From Streptomyces populi (GTDB lineage: Bacteria; Actinomycetota; Actinomycetes; Streptomycetales; Streptomycetaceae), in contig NZ_KZ626841.1 of assembly GCF_002911015.1 (NCBI RefSeq), positions 62,001 through 126,000 of the forward strand: a stretch of DNA of 64,000 bases, written 5' to 3'. A program made the translations under genes and the position numbers. Positions within the stretch are counted from its first letter, which is position 1; every line of letters starts with the position of its first letter. This document shows positions 19,321 through 27,511 of the stretch, piece after piece. The notes beneath the pieces were generated by a model. That model searched no databases, had not been told where the DNA came from, and worked only from the letters and a program-made list of their open reading frames with translations.

Positions 19321-19706
19321 CGCTTCCGGGTTACGTCGGCGGGGGACTCTGGGGCGGCCCCGGCATAGGGGTACCGGGGCCGCCACCACAGGTCTCGCGG
19401 GCGAGACCCGTTCGAACACACGGGACCCGATGCGGGTAGGAGCGGACGGCCCCGGGTGTTCATGGGTCGTGACCTGGAAGCCTCCGGGGCACGATCCGAA
19501 AGAAGTATTTATATATGCCGCCAGAAGCGCAAGGACATGAAAACATTCATGCGTGCTTTGTTGTGAATGATCCCGTGATGCCGGGGTGACAGTGCGTGTG
19601 GGTGTAACGTCCGCGTGATACAGGGCCCCCGTTCGTGACAGGGGTCCGTCCGCGGGACGGCGGGGCTTCCTGCGCCCGCCCCCGGTGCCGGGGGCGGTGC
19701 CGGGGG
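19321..19706. other. Intergenic region with an AT-rich island
   Basis: This 386-bp gap has no coding signal. From about 19495 to 19575 it is far richer in A+T than its surroundings and includes TATTTATATATG, likely the promoter zone for the minus-strand gene ending at 18937. The right end holds the RpiR terminator hairpin at 19676-19697. Confidence 0.5.
19676..19697. terminator. Hairpin after the RpiR gene
   Basis: CCGCCCCCGG-TG-CCGGGGGCGG is a perfect 10-bp-arm hairpin 10 bp beyond the stop of the minus-strand regulator gene. Confidence 0.55.
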
Positions 19707-20630
19707 TCAGTCCCTCAGGAAGAACTGGTGCTGCTCGGCCACCTGCTCGTACTCCTCCAGGCGCGCCTGCGTGCGCTCCGGATCGGCGTCGGTCATGGCC
19801 TGGAGCAGTGCCGCCGACAGCACCACGGGCGCCGCGTAGGAGTCGAAGACCAGGCGGGAGCCGGTGCCGGTGGCGAAGGTGACGTCGGCCTCGTCGGCCA
19901 GCGGGCCGAGCCCGAGGTCGGTGACGAGGGCCACCCGGAGACCCGCGCTGCGCGCCACCCGCATGGCCGTGAGCGTCTCCTGCGCGTGCCGGGGCATCCC
20001 GAAGGCCAGGACCCAGCTGCCGCCCGCCTCCCGGGACTGGAGCAGCGCGTCGTAGGCGACCGAGCCGCCACGCGTCACCACCCTCACGTCAGGGTGGATA
20101 CGGCGGGCGGCGTACGCGAAGTACTCGGCCAGCGAGCCGGAGATCCGCAGCCCGAGGACCGTCAGCGGCGTCGACTCCGACAGGGCCCGGCCGACGCGGA
20201 TGATCTGGTCGGGATCGGTGAAGTCCCGCCGCAGGTTCTCCAGGTTCTCGATCTCGGCGTCCACCGCGGCCTGGAGCTCGTTGCTGGTGACCTCGGCCGG
20301 GGTTCCCGGCGTGCTGCCCAGGGTGCTGAGCGCGATGGCCTGGAGGCTCTCGCGCAGCGCGGGGTAACCGCTGAAGCCCACCGCCGCCGCGAAGCGGGTC
20401 ACGGAGGGCTGGCTCACGCCCACCCGTTCGGCGAGGTCGGTGATCGACAGGAAAGCGGCTTCGGTGATGTGCTCGATCAGGTACTGGGCGATGCGCCGCT
20501 GGCCCGGGGAGAGCCGGGGGCCGTCGAACAGCTCCCTGAGCTGGGACGTGGGCGCCACGCCCGCCTCGGGCGCCGTTTTTCCCGAGGTGATCGCGGATGC
20601 CTGTGCGCGTGCCTGCTGCGGCGATGGCAC
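19707..20630 (-). CDS. MurR/RpiR-family transcriptional regulator
   Basis: The 307-residue protein has an N-terminal RpiR helix-turn-helix (LSPGQRRIAQYLIEH, then FLSITDLAERVGVSQPSVTRFAAAVGFSGYPALRESL). A C-terminal SIS sugar-phosphate-binding domain follows (residues about 140-280, with VLGLRISGSLAEYFAYAARRI). Such regulators sense sugar phosphates. The GTG at 20630 was chosen because GGAGG is 7 nt upstream; an in-frame ATG at 20654 is outside that site. No sugar catabolic gene is adjacent, so it may act in trans, for example on the GH65 or GH15 genes; that is speculation. Confidence 0.87.
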   Translation of the reverse strand: MPSPQQARAQASAITSGKTAPEAGVAPTSQLRELFDGPRLSPGQRRIAQYLIEHITEAAFLSITDLAERVGVSQPSVTRFAAAVGFSGYPALRESLQAIALSTLGSTPGTPAEVTSNELQAAVDAEIENLENLRRDFTDPDQIIRVGRALSESTPLTVLGLRISGSLAEYFAYAARRIHPDVRVVTRGGSVAYDALLQSREAGGSWVLAFGMPRHAQETLTAMRVARSAGLRVALVTDLGLGPLADEADVTFATGTGSRLVFDSYAAPVVLSAALLQAMTDADPERTQARLEEYEQVAEQHQFFLRD

Positions 20631-20821
20631 CGGTGTGCCTCCTTCACGTCCCACGAGAACTCAACATAGCTCACGGACCTTTCTGACCTGGGCCGGTAAG
20701 GGCGCAACCAATGCGTGCGTTCCTCGTTTCGCGCCTGATCGCTGGGTACTCGCACCATCGTCGCGGCGTGCTCGTCCGCGGGCGCGTCCGTCTGTTCGCC
20801 GACGCGAGGGAGAGGGTTTTC

Positions 20822-21220
20822 ATGAGCGTGCAACAACTGCCCGCGTCAACGGTTCACGTGATGCTCGGTGACTGTTCCGCGGCCGACGCCAAGAGCGTGC
20901 TCGGTGTCCTGTGCGGCCGCTTCACGGCGGACCGGGAGGGCGCGGACGAGCCCCACGAGTCCGGGAGCGGGAGGCCGACGGTGTGGACCGTGCTGTTCGA
21001 CACCGCCGGTGACCCCGGTGGGACTCCCGGGCCTGTCGTGGAACTTTCGGGGCAGCCGACCGTGGAGGCGCAGGGCGGCCCCCTGGCGACACGACGTCTG
21101 CGGGAGGCCCTCGACGCCGTCTTCACCGTGCACGAACTGGGCACGGAGGCCGGTGACCAGGAGGTTCAGATGAAGCTGAGGCTGGATTCGCGTACCGCGC
21201 ACGAGACGCGGCCCGTGTGA
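20822..21220 (+). CDS. Hypothetical protein, coupled to the DUF1206 gene
   Basis: This 132-residue protein has a clear ribosome binding site (GAGAGG, 6 nt before the ATG). No family was recognised. It is acidic and hydrophilic, with SVQQLPASTVHVMLGDCSAADAKSVLGVLC at the N-terminus and a VWTVLFDTAG strand in the middle. A C-terminal KLRLDSRTAHETRPV tail ends it. It has no signal peptide. Its stop codon overlaps the GTG of the DUF1206 gene (21217-21220), so the two proteins are probably made in fixed ratio. Confidence 0.65.
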   Translation: MSVQQLPASTVHVMLGDCSAADAKSVLGVLCGRFTADREGADEPHESGSGRPTVWTVLFDTAGDPGGTPGPVVELSGQPTVEAQGGPLATRRLREALDAVFTVHELGTEAGDQEVQMKLRLDSRTAHETRPV

Positions 21221-22053
21221 ACGCCGGGGCGGCGGTCCGCGACGGGGAGATCGGCGCCCGCCGCGCGGCGACCGGCTCGGCGCGTGAGGGCGCGGCCCGT
21301 GCGGGGCTGGCCGCGCGGGGGGTGATCTACGTCCTGGTCGGCCTGCTGGCCCTGCGCATCGCCTTCGGCGACAGCGGCGGGCGGCAGGCCGACCGGGGCG
21401 GGGCCCTTCAGGAGATCGCCACGAAGCCGTTCGGGGCGGTCCTGCTGTGGGCACTCGGCGCCGGGCTCGTGGGCATGGCGCTGTGGCGGCTGTCCGAGGC
21501 CGCCTTCGGCTCGGCCGGGGAGGACGGCGGCAAGGCGGGCAAGCGCCTGGCGGCGGCCGGGCGGTGCGTGTTCTACGCGTTCGTCGCCTACTCCGTGCTG
21601 GCCTTCGCGGCCGGCGCGCGCGGCAGCGGTTCGGGCGACCGGCAGTCCCGGGACGTCACGGCCAAGGCGCTGGGGATACCCGGTGGCCAGTGGATCGTCG
21701 GCGCCGCCGGAGCGGGTCTGGTCGTCGCGGGTGTCTGGATCGCCGCCCGGGCCGTCATGCGCAAGTATCACAAGCACCTCAAGCTCGGTGAGATGTCGCG
21801 GCGGGTGCGCAGGACGGTCGACACGGCGGGCGTGGGCGGCGGGGCCGCGCGCGGCGCGGTGTTCGCGGGGGCGGGAGTCTTCGCCGTCCGGGCCGCCGTG
21901 AAGTACCAGCCCGACCAGGCCAAGGGCATGGACGGCACGCTGCGGTCCTTCGCCGGAACGCCGATGGGCCCGTGGCTGCTGGCCTGCGTCGCCGCCGGTC
22001 TCGTCCTGTTCGGGCTGTTCTCCTTCGCGATGGCCAGGTGGCGGAAGGTGTGA
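21217..22053 (+). CDS. DUF1206 integral membrane protein
   Basis: The 278-residue protein shows three repeats of the DUF1206 unit, each with two transmembrane helices and a conserved basic/aromatic pattern. The repeats begin at AARGVIYVLVGLLALRIAF, at AAAGRCVFYAFVAYSVLAFA, and at GAARGAVFAGAGVFAVRAAVKY. This gives six predicted helices. The family is of unknown function and common in actinobacteria. It overlaps the previous gene by 4 bp, and the unit ends in the 52-bp palindrome at 22081-22132. Confidence 0.85.
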   Translation: MNAGAAVRDGEIGARRAATGSAREGAARAGLAARGVIYVLVGLLALRIAFGDSGGRQADRGGALQEIATKPFGAVLLWALGAGLVGMALWRLSEAAFGSAGEDGGKAGKRLAAAGRCVFYAFVAYSVLAFAAGARGSGSGDRQSRDVTAKALGIPGGQWIVGAAGAGLVVAGVWIAARAVMRKYHKHLKLGEMSRRVRRTVDTAGVGGGAARGAVFAGAGVFAVRAAVKYQPDQAKGMDGTLRSFAGTPMGPWLLACVAAGLVLFGLFSFAMARWRKV

Positions 22054-22080
22054 GGCCGGGCCCTCGCGGCCGCGCGACGA

Positions 22081-22132
22081 CGGACGTCCGGGTGTCTTTG
22101 CCGCACGTGCGGCAAAGACACCCGGACGTCCG
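22081..22132. terminator. 52-bp perfect palindrome between convergent genes
   Basis: Every base from 22081 to 22132 pairs with its mirror (26-bp arms, centre CACGTG). It lies between the stop of the DUF1206 gene and the stop of the ThuA/ricin gene on the other strand. It should act as a bidirectional terminator. Its perfect match is more than a simple terminator needs. Confidence 0.75.
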
Positions 22133-22140
22133 CGCGCCTG

Positions 22141-23433
22141 TCAGGGCCGCGCGGCGAGCGCGAAGCTCTGGGAGGCCGACCCGTCACAGCCGCGCTGGGT
22201 GAGCTGTACGCCGTTCGCGGCGGAGCCCGCGGAGCTCAGGCACTTGCCGCTGTGACGGGCGACGAAGTGATAGCGGCCCGTGCTCTCCCGCACCGGCTGC
22301 CACTGCTGGTTCTGGCCGCTCGACCAACTCCACAGCTGTAGCGGGGCGTTGTCGGCCGTCGAGCGGTCCGTGACGTCGACGACCTGCTGCGGGTTCAGCC
22401 GCAGCGCGATCCGTGTGTAGCCGCCGTCCGTCGGGCGGAACTGGAACTGCTGCGCCTGCGTGCCGTTGCAGGCGTACTGCTGGATCGCGGTCCCGTTCGC
22501 CGTGCCGGCCGAACGGGCGTCCACACAGGTGCCGTTGCCCGCGGCGGCCAGCGTGTACCAGGCGGTCTCGGAGATCGGGTCCGCCGGCGGCACCGACGTG
22601 TCCGCCCCGCCGAGCCATTTGATCCCGTCCAGCAGGAACCGGTTCTGCGTCGCGCTGGCGAACGTCGACGACAGGGTGGTGTTCGTCGCGTAGTCCATCG
22701 CGTTGTGGCCGAAGTTCGCGTACAGCATGCGGTACTTCGTGTTGGTCCACAGGATCGGGTAGTAACCGCTGTTCCACGTCTGGGCGGGATCCGTGCCCAG
22801 CGGGAAACTGCTCGGGTCGACCGATGCGAGGACCTTGATGTCCGGGTTCTGCCGCAGGTCTTCGGACCAGCTGTACCACTCGCTGACCGACGAGGTGAAG
22901 GTGGCGGGCAGGTTCGCGGTGGCGGGGTGCGTCCGGTCCTCGACCTTCAGGACGGCGGTGGTCGGTCCCCAGGTGTTGGACCTGAAGTTCCCGCTGCCGA
23001 GGAACTGGTCGTGGTACCAGGACCAGCTCTGCGCGTCGGTGGTGAAGGCGGAGACGTGGAAGCCCATCCATCCTCCGCCCCCGCGCATGTACTGCTCGAA
23101 ACCGGCGCGTTGGGCCGGAGTCTGCGGCAGGTCGTCGAGGAACAGGACGACCTGGTACGCCTTCACTCCTCCGTCGGCCAGCAGGTCCCAGTCGTTGCTC
23201 GCGGTGTAGGTGAAGCCGTTCGCCGCGGCCTGGCGGGGGAACCAGTCGTTGGCCTCGTGGACGAAGCTGATGTGGGCGGCGTCCCAGGTGCCGCTGTAGA
23301 GGGCGAGCACCTTGAACGGGGCCGCCGAGGCGTTCGCGTGCGCGGCGGGCGGCGCCGCGAGGCCGAGCAGGACCGCCAGCAGGACGAGGACCCGCAGGAC
23401 CCCGCGTGCCGGTACGGACGGGCTGATGCGCAT
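22141..23433 (-). CDS. Secreted ThuA-like protein with C-terminal ricin-type lectin domain
   Basis: The 430-residue protein has a signal peptide (PARGVLRVLVLLAVLLGLAAPPAAHA). The catalytic-like part is a ThuA/class I glutamine amidotransferase-like domain (residues 40-290). It includes KVLALYSGTWDAAHISFVHEAN, DVVLF-type VVLFLDDLP, GGGGWMGFHVSAF and MLYANFGHNAMDY. A ricin B-type beta-trefoil follows at 300-430, with QxW-like repeats (QQFQF, NQQWQPV). ThuA domains are linked to trehalose or other carbohydrate metabolism. Here the lectin suggests binding to extracellular polysaccharide. The ATG at 23433 follows AAAGGAGA. It is 32 bp downstream of the beta-helix/ricin gene and is probably in one operon with it. 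Confidence 0.83.
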   Translation of the reverse strand: MRISPSVPARGVLRVLVLLAVLLGLAAPPAAHANASAAPFKVLALYSGTWDAAHISFVHEANDWFPRQAAANGFTYTASNDWDLLADGGVKAYQVVLFLDDLPQTPAQRAGFEQYMRGGGGWMGFHVSAFTTDAQSWSWYHDQFLGSGNFRSNTWGPTTAVLKVEDRTHPATANLPATFTSSVSEWYSWSEDLRQNPDIKVLASVDPSSFPLGTDPAQTWNSGYYPILWTNTKYRMLYANFGHNAMDYATNTTLSSTFASATQNRFLLDGIKWLGGADTSVPPADPISETAWYTLAAAGNGTCVDARSAGTANGTAIQQYACNGTQAQQFQFRPTDGGYTRIALRLNPQQVVDVTDRSTADNAPLQLWSWSSGQNQQWQPVRESTGRYHFVARHSGKCLSSAGSAANGVQLTQRGCDGSASQSFALAARP

Positions 23434-23465
23434 CCGGCTCTCCTTTCCGTACGTGTCGGGGCCGG

Positions 23466-25727
23466 TCACGGGTAGCTGACGAGGTCGGCCACGTTGGTGG
23501 AGGAGTTGGACGGACCGCCCCGGTCGTTGACGACGTGCCGGATGGTGCCCGTACCGCCCAGGGAGACGGTCACCATGTCCTTGAAGCGCACGTTCGCGTT
23601 GTTCGGTGCCTCGATGGCGTGCTCCGCCGCGACGGAGGGGTTCACGTTGAAGTAGCAGTAGCTGCCGAAGCCGTACACCTGATGGCTCGTCACGGACGGC
23701 GCGACCTTGTAGGCGGCGTAGCCCTGGGTCGAACCGCTCGTCCAGGCCGCCTGGTCAGGCGGGTCGTAGGGCATCTCGTTCTGGTAGAAGTACGTGCGGC
23801 CGCCGTTGCCGTTCCAGACGGTCTGGTACTTCTGGTAGTGCTCGACGAACAGGCCGTACATGGTCACGTCGTCGCCGTTGACGACCAGCCCGGTGTCGGC
23901 GGTGTTGCTGGTCCAGCCGACCCCGCTGCCGTGGTCCGCGCGCCACAGCCACAGATGGTCGCCGATGACGTCGTCGCTGTTGACGGTCAGGCTGGTGGTG
24001 GCCTTGCCGACGCCCGCGCCGCCGACGCGGAAGAACACGTCGTGCAGGGAGCTCGGGTCGGCGCCGTGGTCCGCGGAGGAGCCGCTCGGTCCCATCTCCA
24101 GCAGCTGCGCGGAGTTGGTGGTGCCCGCGTCGATCAGCAGCCCGGCGAGCTGGACGCCGTTCACGTCGGCCACCGTCATGGCGGTCACGCCGTTGTCGGG
24201 GACGAGGGTGGCGAGACCGAGTCCGAGGACCACGGTGTCGGCCCGGGTGACCCTGAGCGTCCGGTCCAGGTGGTAGACACCCGGCGTCACCAGCAGGTTC
24301 TTGCCCTGGGCCAGCGCGTCGTCCATCTGCGCCGCCGTCGCGCCCGGCTTCACCACGAAGAAGTCGGAGAGCGGCAGGGAGGTACCCGCCGGGGCCCCCG
24401 AACCCCAGCTCGTGCCGCTGGAGTCGGTGCGCACCGACGGCACGAACACCTTCCAGGCGCCCGCCGTGTCGACGTACAGGAAGGGCTTCTCACGGGAGAC
24501 CGGTGTCCGGTCCACCGTCGTGTACGGAGGGTTGGGGAAGCTGTTGCCGGGCGCGTTCCTCGCGCCGACGAACACCATGTTCCAGTTGGACCCGGTCCAG
24601 CTCGACCAGTCGGTGTTGCGCGACAGCCACTGCTGCTGCGAACCGGAGTTCACCTGACCGTCGATCCTGGTGTCGGCCATGTAGCCGCCGCTGGACCAGC
24701 CGCCGTCGTCCAGCGCCAGGTTGCCGCGCAGGTGCACGCGCCGGTAGGGCGCCGCCTGCGACACCGCCCAGCGGTCCGACCCGGACGGGGGAGTGACCGA
24801 CAGGTTCTCCGCCGAACGCCAGAAGTTCTGGGTCGCGTTGCCCTGGAACCAGTCCGCCTCCGCGTGCACGGTGCCCCGGATGGTGACGTCGTCGGGGGAC
24901 AGGCCGAGTCCCGCGACCTGGGTGTAGAAGCCGACGTTCGCGTCGGCGCTGTAGGTGCCGGGTTTGAAGAGGAAGGCCTTCCGGGCCGTGCCGAACTGGT
25001 TGGTCTCCTGCTGGGCGAACGCCGAGTCGAGGCTGCTCCGGATGGTCGCGGCCGGGGTCGACGGGTCGAAGACGGTGACGTTCGGGCCCAGGTCCGGCGT
25101 CCCGGGCGGCTGTTGGGCGCCCACCGTGTCGACGCGGAAGGACTGGGCCGCCGTGCCGTTGCAGGCGTACTGCTGGAGCTGCACGCTGTCGGCGGTGGAG
25201 GCGCTCGGCACGTCGAGGCACTTGCCGCTGTTCCGGTTCACGAAGTGGTAGGTGCCGCCGGCCTCCGCCACGGGCTGCCACTGCTGGTTGGCGCCGCCGC
25301 CGTACGTCCACAGCTGTACCGGCGCGCCGTCCGCGGTCGAGACGCCGGTGACGTCCCACGCCTCGGTGGAGTCGGCCCGGTTGCCGACCTGGGAGTACCC
25401 GCCCGACGTGGCGGCGAACCGCCACTGCTGCGCCTGGCTGCCGTTGCAGGCGTACTGCTGGACCGCCGTGCCGTCGGCCGTACCGGCGGCACGGGCGTCG
25501 ACGCACTTGCCGCTGCCCGCGTTGACGACGGTGGCCCAGTCGGCCGGTACCGCGGCCGACTGCGCGAGAGCGCCGTTCCGGGCGGCGTCGTCCTGCGCGG
25601 CGGCGCTCTGCGGGGCGGCCGTCAGGCCCGACACCGTGGTCGCCACGAGAGCGGTCACGGTCAGCAGCCCGGCCGTTCTACGGCGCCCGGAATCCCTTCG
25701 GGATCCGGGCAGGGGAAATCTGGACAT
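23466..25727 (-). CDS. Secreted ricin-lectin / beta-helix protein (GH55-like candidate)
   Basis: The 753-residue protein begins with a Sec signal peptide (residues 1-45), then a ricin-type lectin domain (about 55-185, repeats QAQQWRF, NQQWQPV, AQSFRV). A long parallel beta-helix region follows, with GTYSADANVGFYTQVAGLGL, WRSAENLSV, VDTAGAWKVFVPS, QGKNLLVTPGVYHLDRTL and NGNGGRTYFYQNEMPYDPP. Relatives are often labelled adenylyl cyclase or coagulation-factor-domain proteins. The two-helix layout resembles GH55 exo-beta-1,3-glucanases, but I cannot confirm a catalytic Glu. AGGAG lies 8 nt before the ATG at 25727. It is followed 32 bp later by the ThuA/ricin gene; both share near-identical CVDAR..GTA lectin repeats. 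Confidence 0.7.
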   Translation of the reverse strand: MSRFPLPGSRRDSGRRRTAGLLTVTALVATTVSGLTAAPQSAAAQDDAARNGALAQSAAVPADWATVVNAGSGKCVDARAAGTADGTAVQQYACNGSQAQQWRFAATSGGYSQVGNRADSTEAWDVTGVSTADGAPVQLWTYGGGANQQWQPVAEAGGTYHFVNRNSGKCLDVPSASTADSVQLQQYACNGTAAQSFRVDTVGAQQPPGTPDLGPNVTVFDPSTPAATIRSSLDSAFAQQETNQFGTARKAFLFKPGTYSADANVGFYTQVAGLGLSPDDVTIRGTVHAEADWFQGNATQNFWRSAENLSVTPPSGSDRWAVSQAAPYRRVHLRGNLALDDGGWSSGGYMADTRIDGQVNSGSQQQWLSRNTDWSSWTGSNWNMVFVGARNAPGNSFPNPPYTTVDRTPVSREKPFLYVDTAGAWKVFVPSVRTDSSGTSWGSGAPAGTSLPLSDFFVVKPGATAAQMDDALAQGKNLLVTPGVYHLDRTLRVTRADTVVLGLGLATLVPDNGVTAMTVADVNGVQLAGLLIDAGTTNSAQLLEMGPSGSSADHGADPSSLHDVFFRVGGAGVGKATTSLTVNSDDVIGDHLWLWRADHGSGVGWTSNTADTGLVVNGDDVTMYGLFVEHYQKYQTVWNGNGGRTYFYQNEMPYDPPDQAAWTSGSTQGYAAYKVAPSVTSHQVYGFGSYCYFNVNPSVAAEHAIEAPNNANVRFKDMVTVSLGGTGTIRHVVNDRGGPSNSSTNVADLVSYP

Positions 25728-26510
25728 GCGGGACACTCCTGAATCAGTGGGGGGTTCATGTCCGTGAACATCGAATGCATCCATGGAGTCATGGCGATCG
25801 GTGAACCTAAAGGTCTGCACCACAGGCGTCAAGACGTGAAGCAGAGAACGCTTCCAAATCACCTGCGGTTGTTAGGAGTTGAAGGGTTCTGTGAGGAAGT
25901 GACGTTGAACTCAGCTGTATCGCGGTGCTGTTCACCTGGGTGAGGTCGAAGCGGCGTGACCTCGCTTCGCGGTTCGCGTTGTGAGGGTCAGTCACATGCC
26001 GTGGAAAGGAGGGGAGTTTGTGTTGATCATCGGGTTGCGTGGAGGTGACCCGGCATGGCCGACCGGCACTCCGACGCTCTCGGACGGCGTCTCCGGGCGC
26101 CGTGCCGGATGTGCTGTTCCTTACAAGGTGATGACATGGCGGCGAATCACACACGCCACACCCGCCTCGGAGGGCACTCTGGTTCCGGGTCGGTGGCTCC
26201 TGCTCTGGAGAGGCACGGAGTTCCACCGGCCACCGCGCCGACCGGCACCGCCGGTTCGTGTCCTGCGGCGAGGGAAGCGGCTGCCGCGGAACAGCGCCCC
26301 GGAGCACTCCGGGGCGCCGTGCGTGCCGCCGCTCCCGGAGCCAGGCGGCACGGCCGGGCGCCCGGGCCGTTGCTCCGCCGGAGGGACCCGGCTACTTCCA
26401 ACGGCCGAGCGGGGCGGGTCCGCCGTCGCCGACCTCCGGCGGGAGTGGTTGCCTCGGTGCGGGGCCGCCGAACCCGAAGCCGCCCCGACCACGGCGGACG
26501 GGAGACGGCA
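25728..26510. other. 783-bp region without a confident gene
   Basis: This gap separates the divergent beta-helix and SDR genes. It contains GAACGCTTCC (25846-25855), a LacI-like operator half about 120 bp upstream of the beta-helix gene. A near-ideal Shine-Dalgarno sequence AAAGGAGG (26005-26012) stands before a GTG at 26020, opening a 164-codon frame that ends at 26514 with its stop overlapping the SDR start. That frame has weak codon bias in its first half, so I do not call it a gene. A 24-bp perfect hairpin is at 26294-26317. Confidence 0.4.
26294..26317. terminator. 24-bp perfect hairpin upstream of the SDR gene
   Basis: GCGCCCCGGAG-CA-CTCCGGGGCGC has 11-bp perfect arms. It sits about 195 bp before the SDR start in a region without a confident gene. 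It could terminate an upstream transcript or attenuate SDR expression. Confidence 0.3.
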
Positions 26511-27350
26511 GTGACCTCAGGCACGGACACCGCCGCGCAGCTGGCGGCACTGCCGCTGCTGCGGGGCCAGAAGGCACTGGTGACCGGCGCGAACTCCGGC
26601 ATCGGACTGGCGACGGCGGTCGCGCTGGGCCGGGCGGGCGCCGATGTCGTCGTCAACTACGTCTTCGGCCAGGAGGCCGCCGAGGACGTGGTCCGGCAGA
26701 TCCGGGGCTTCGGTGTGCGGGCCTTCGCGTGCGAGGCGGACGTGTCCGACGAGCGCCAGGTCGTCGGGATGTTCGCCCGCATGCTGGAGGAGTTCGGCAC
26801 GATCGACATCCTGGTGGCCAACGCCGGTCTGCAACGGGACGCGCCGGTGACGGAGATGACCGTCGAGCAGTGGCACAAGGTCATCGACGTGAACCTCACC
26901 GGTCAGTTCCTGTGCGCCCGGGAGGCGACCAAGGAGTTCCTGCGGCGCGGGGTCGTGCCCGAGGTCTCCCGCTCCGCCGGGAAGATCGTCTGCATGAGCT
27001 CCGTGCACCAGATCATTCCGTGGTCCGGTCACCTGAACTACGCCGCGTCCAAGGGCGGTGTCCTCATGCTCATGCAGACGCTGGCACAGGAGCTGGGTCC
27101 GCACGGGATCCGGGTCAACGCGGTCGCGCCCGGCGCCATCCGGACCCCGATCAACCGCAGCGCCTGGGAGACCCCCGAGGCGGAGGCCGAACTGCTCAGA
27201 CTGATCCCCTACCGCAGGGTGGGCGACCCCGACGACATCGCCGCCGCGGTGACCGTACTGGTCTCGGACCTCATGGACTACGTCGTGGGCACGACCTTGT
27301 TCGTCGACGGCGGGATGACCCTCTTCCCCGGCTTCGCCACCGGCGGCTGA
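26511..27350 (+). CDS. SDR oxidoreductase (glucose 1-dehydrogenase-like)
   Basis: The 279-residue protein has the classical short-chain dehydrogenase motifs: TGANSGIG (25-32) for cofactor binding, NAG near 104-106, Ser in CMSSVHQ (about 163-164), and Y177-x3-K181 in YAASK. The C-terminal RVNAVAPGAIRTPIN and GTTLFVDGGMTL are typical of glucose 1-dehydrogenase-like SDRs. Substrate is likely a sugar, polyol or ketone. GGGAG precedes the GTG at 26511. The DUF-free N-terminal extension of about 20 residues is normal. The antiporter gene begins 161 bp after the stop. Confidence 0.85.
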   Translation: MTSGTDTAAQLAALPLLRGQKALVTGANSGIGLATAVALGRAGADVVVNYVFGQEAAEDVVRQIRGFGVRAFACEADVSDERQVVGMFARMLEEFGTIDILVANAGLQRDAPVTEMTVEQWHKVIDVNLTGQFLCAREATKEFLRRGVVPEVSRSAGKIVCMSSVHQIIPWSGHLNYAASKGGVLMLMQTLAQELGPHGIRVNAVAPGAIRTPINRSAWETPEAEAELLRLIPYRRVGDPDDIAAAVTVLVSDLMDYVVGTTLFVDGGMTLFPGFATGG

Positions 27351-27511
27351 GACGGTGGGCGCCCGCGCCCCACCGCCCTTCCAGGGCACCACCGCCACCG
27401 CCGACACCCGGGCCGGCACGACCTCCCTGCCTCGTGCCGGCCTCCCTGACCCTCCAGGAGGCGGATCGCGACGGACCAGCCGTCGGCCGACACGACCGGC
27501 AGGAGACAGCC

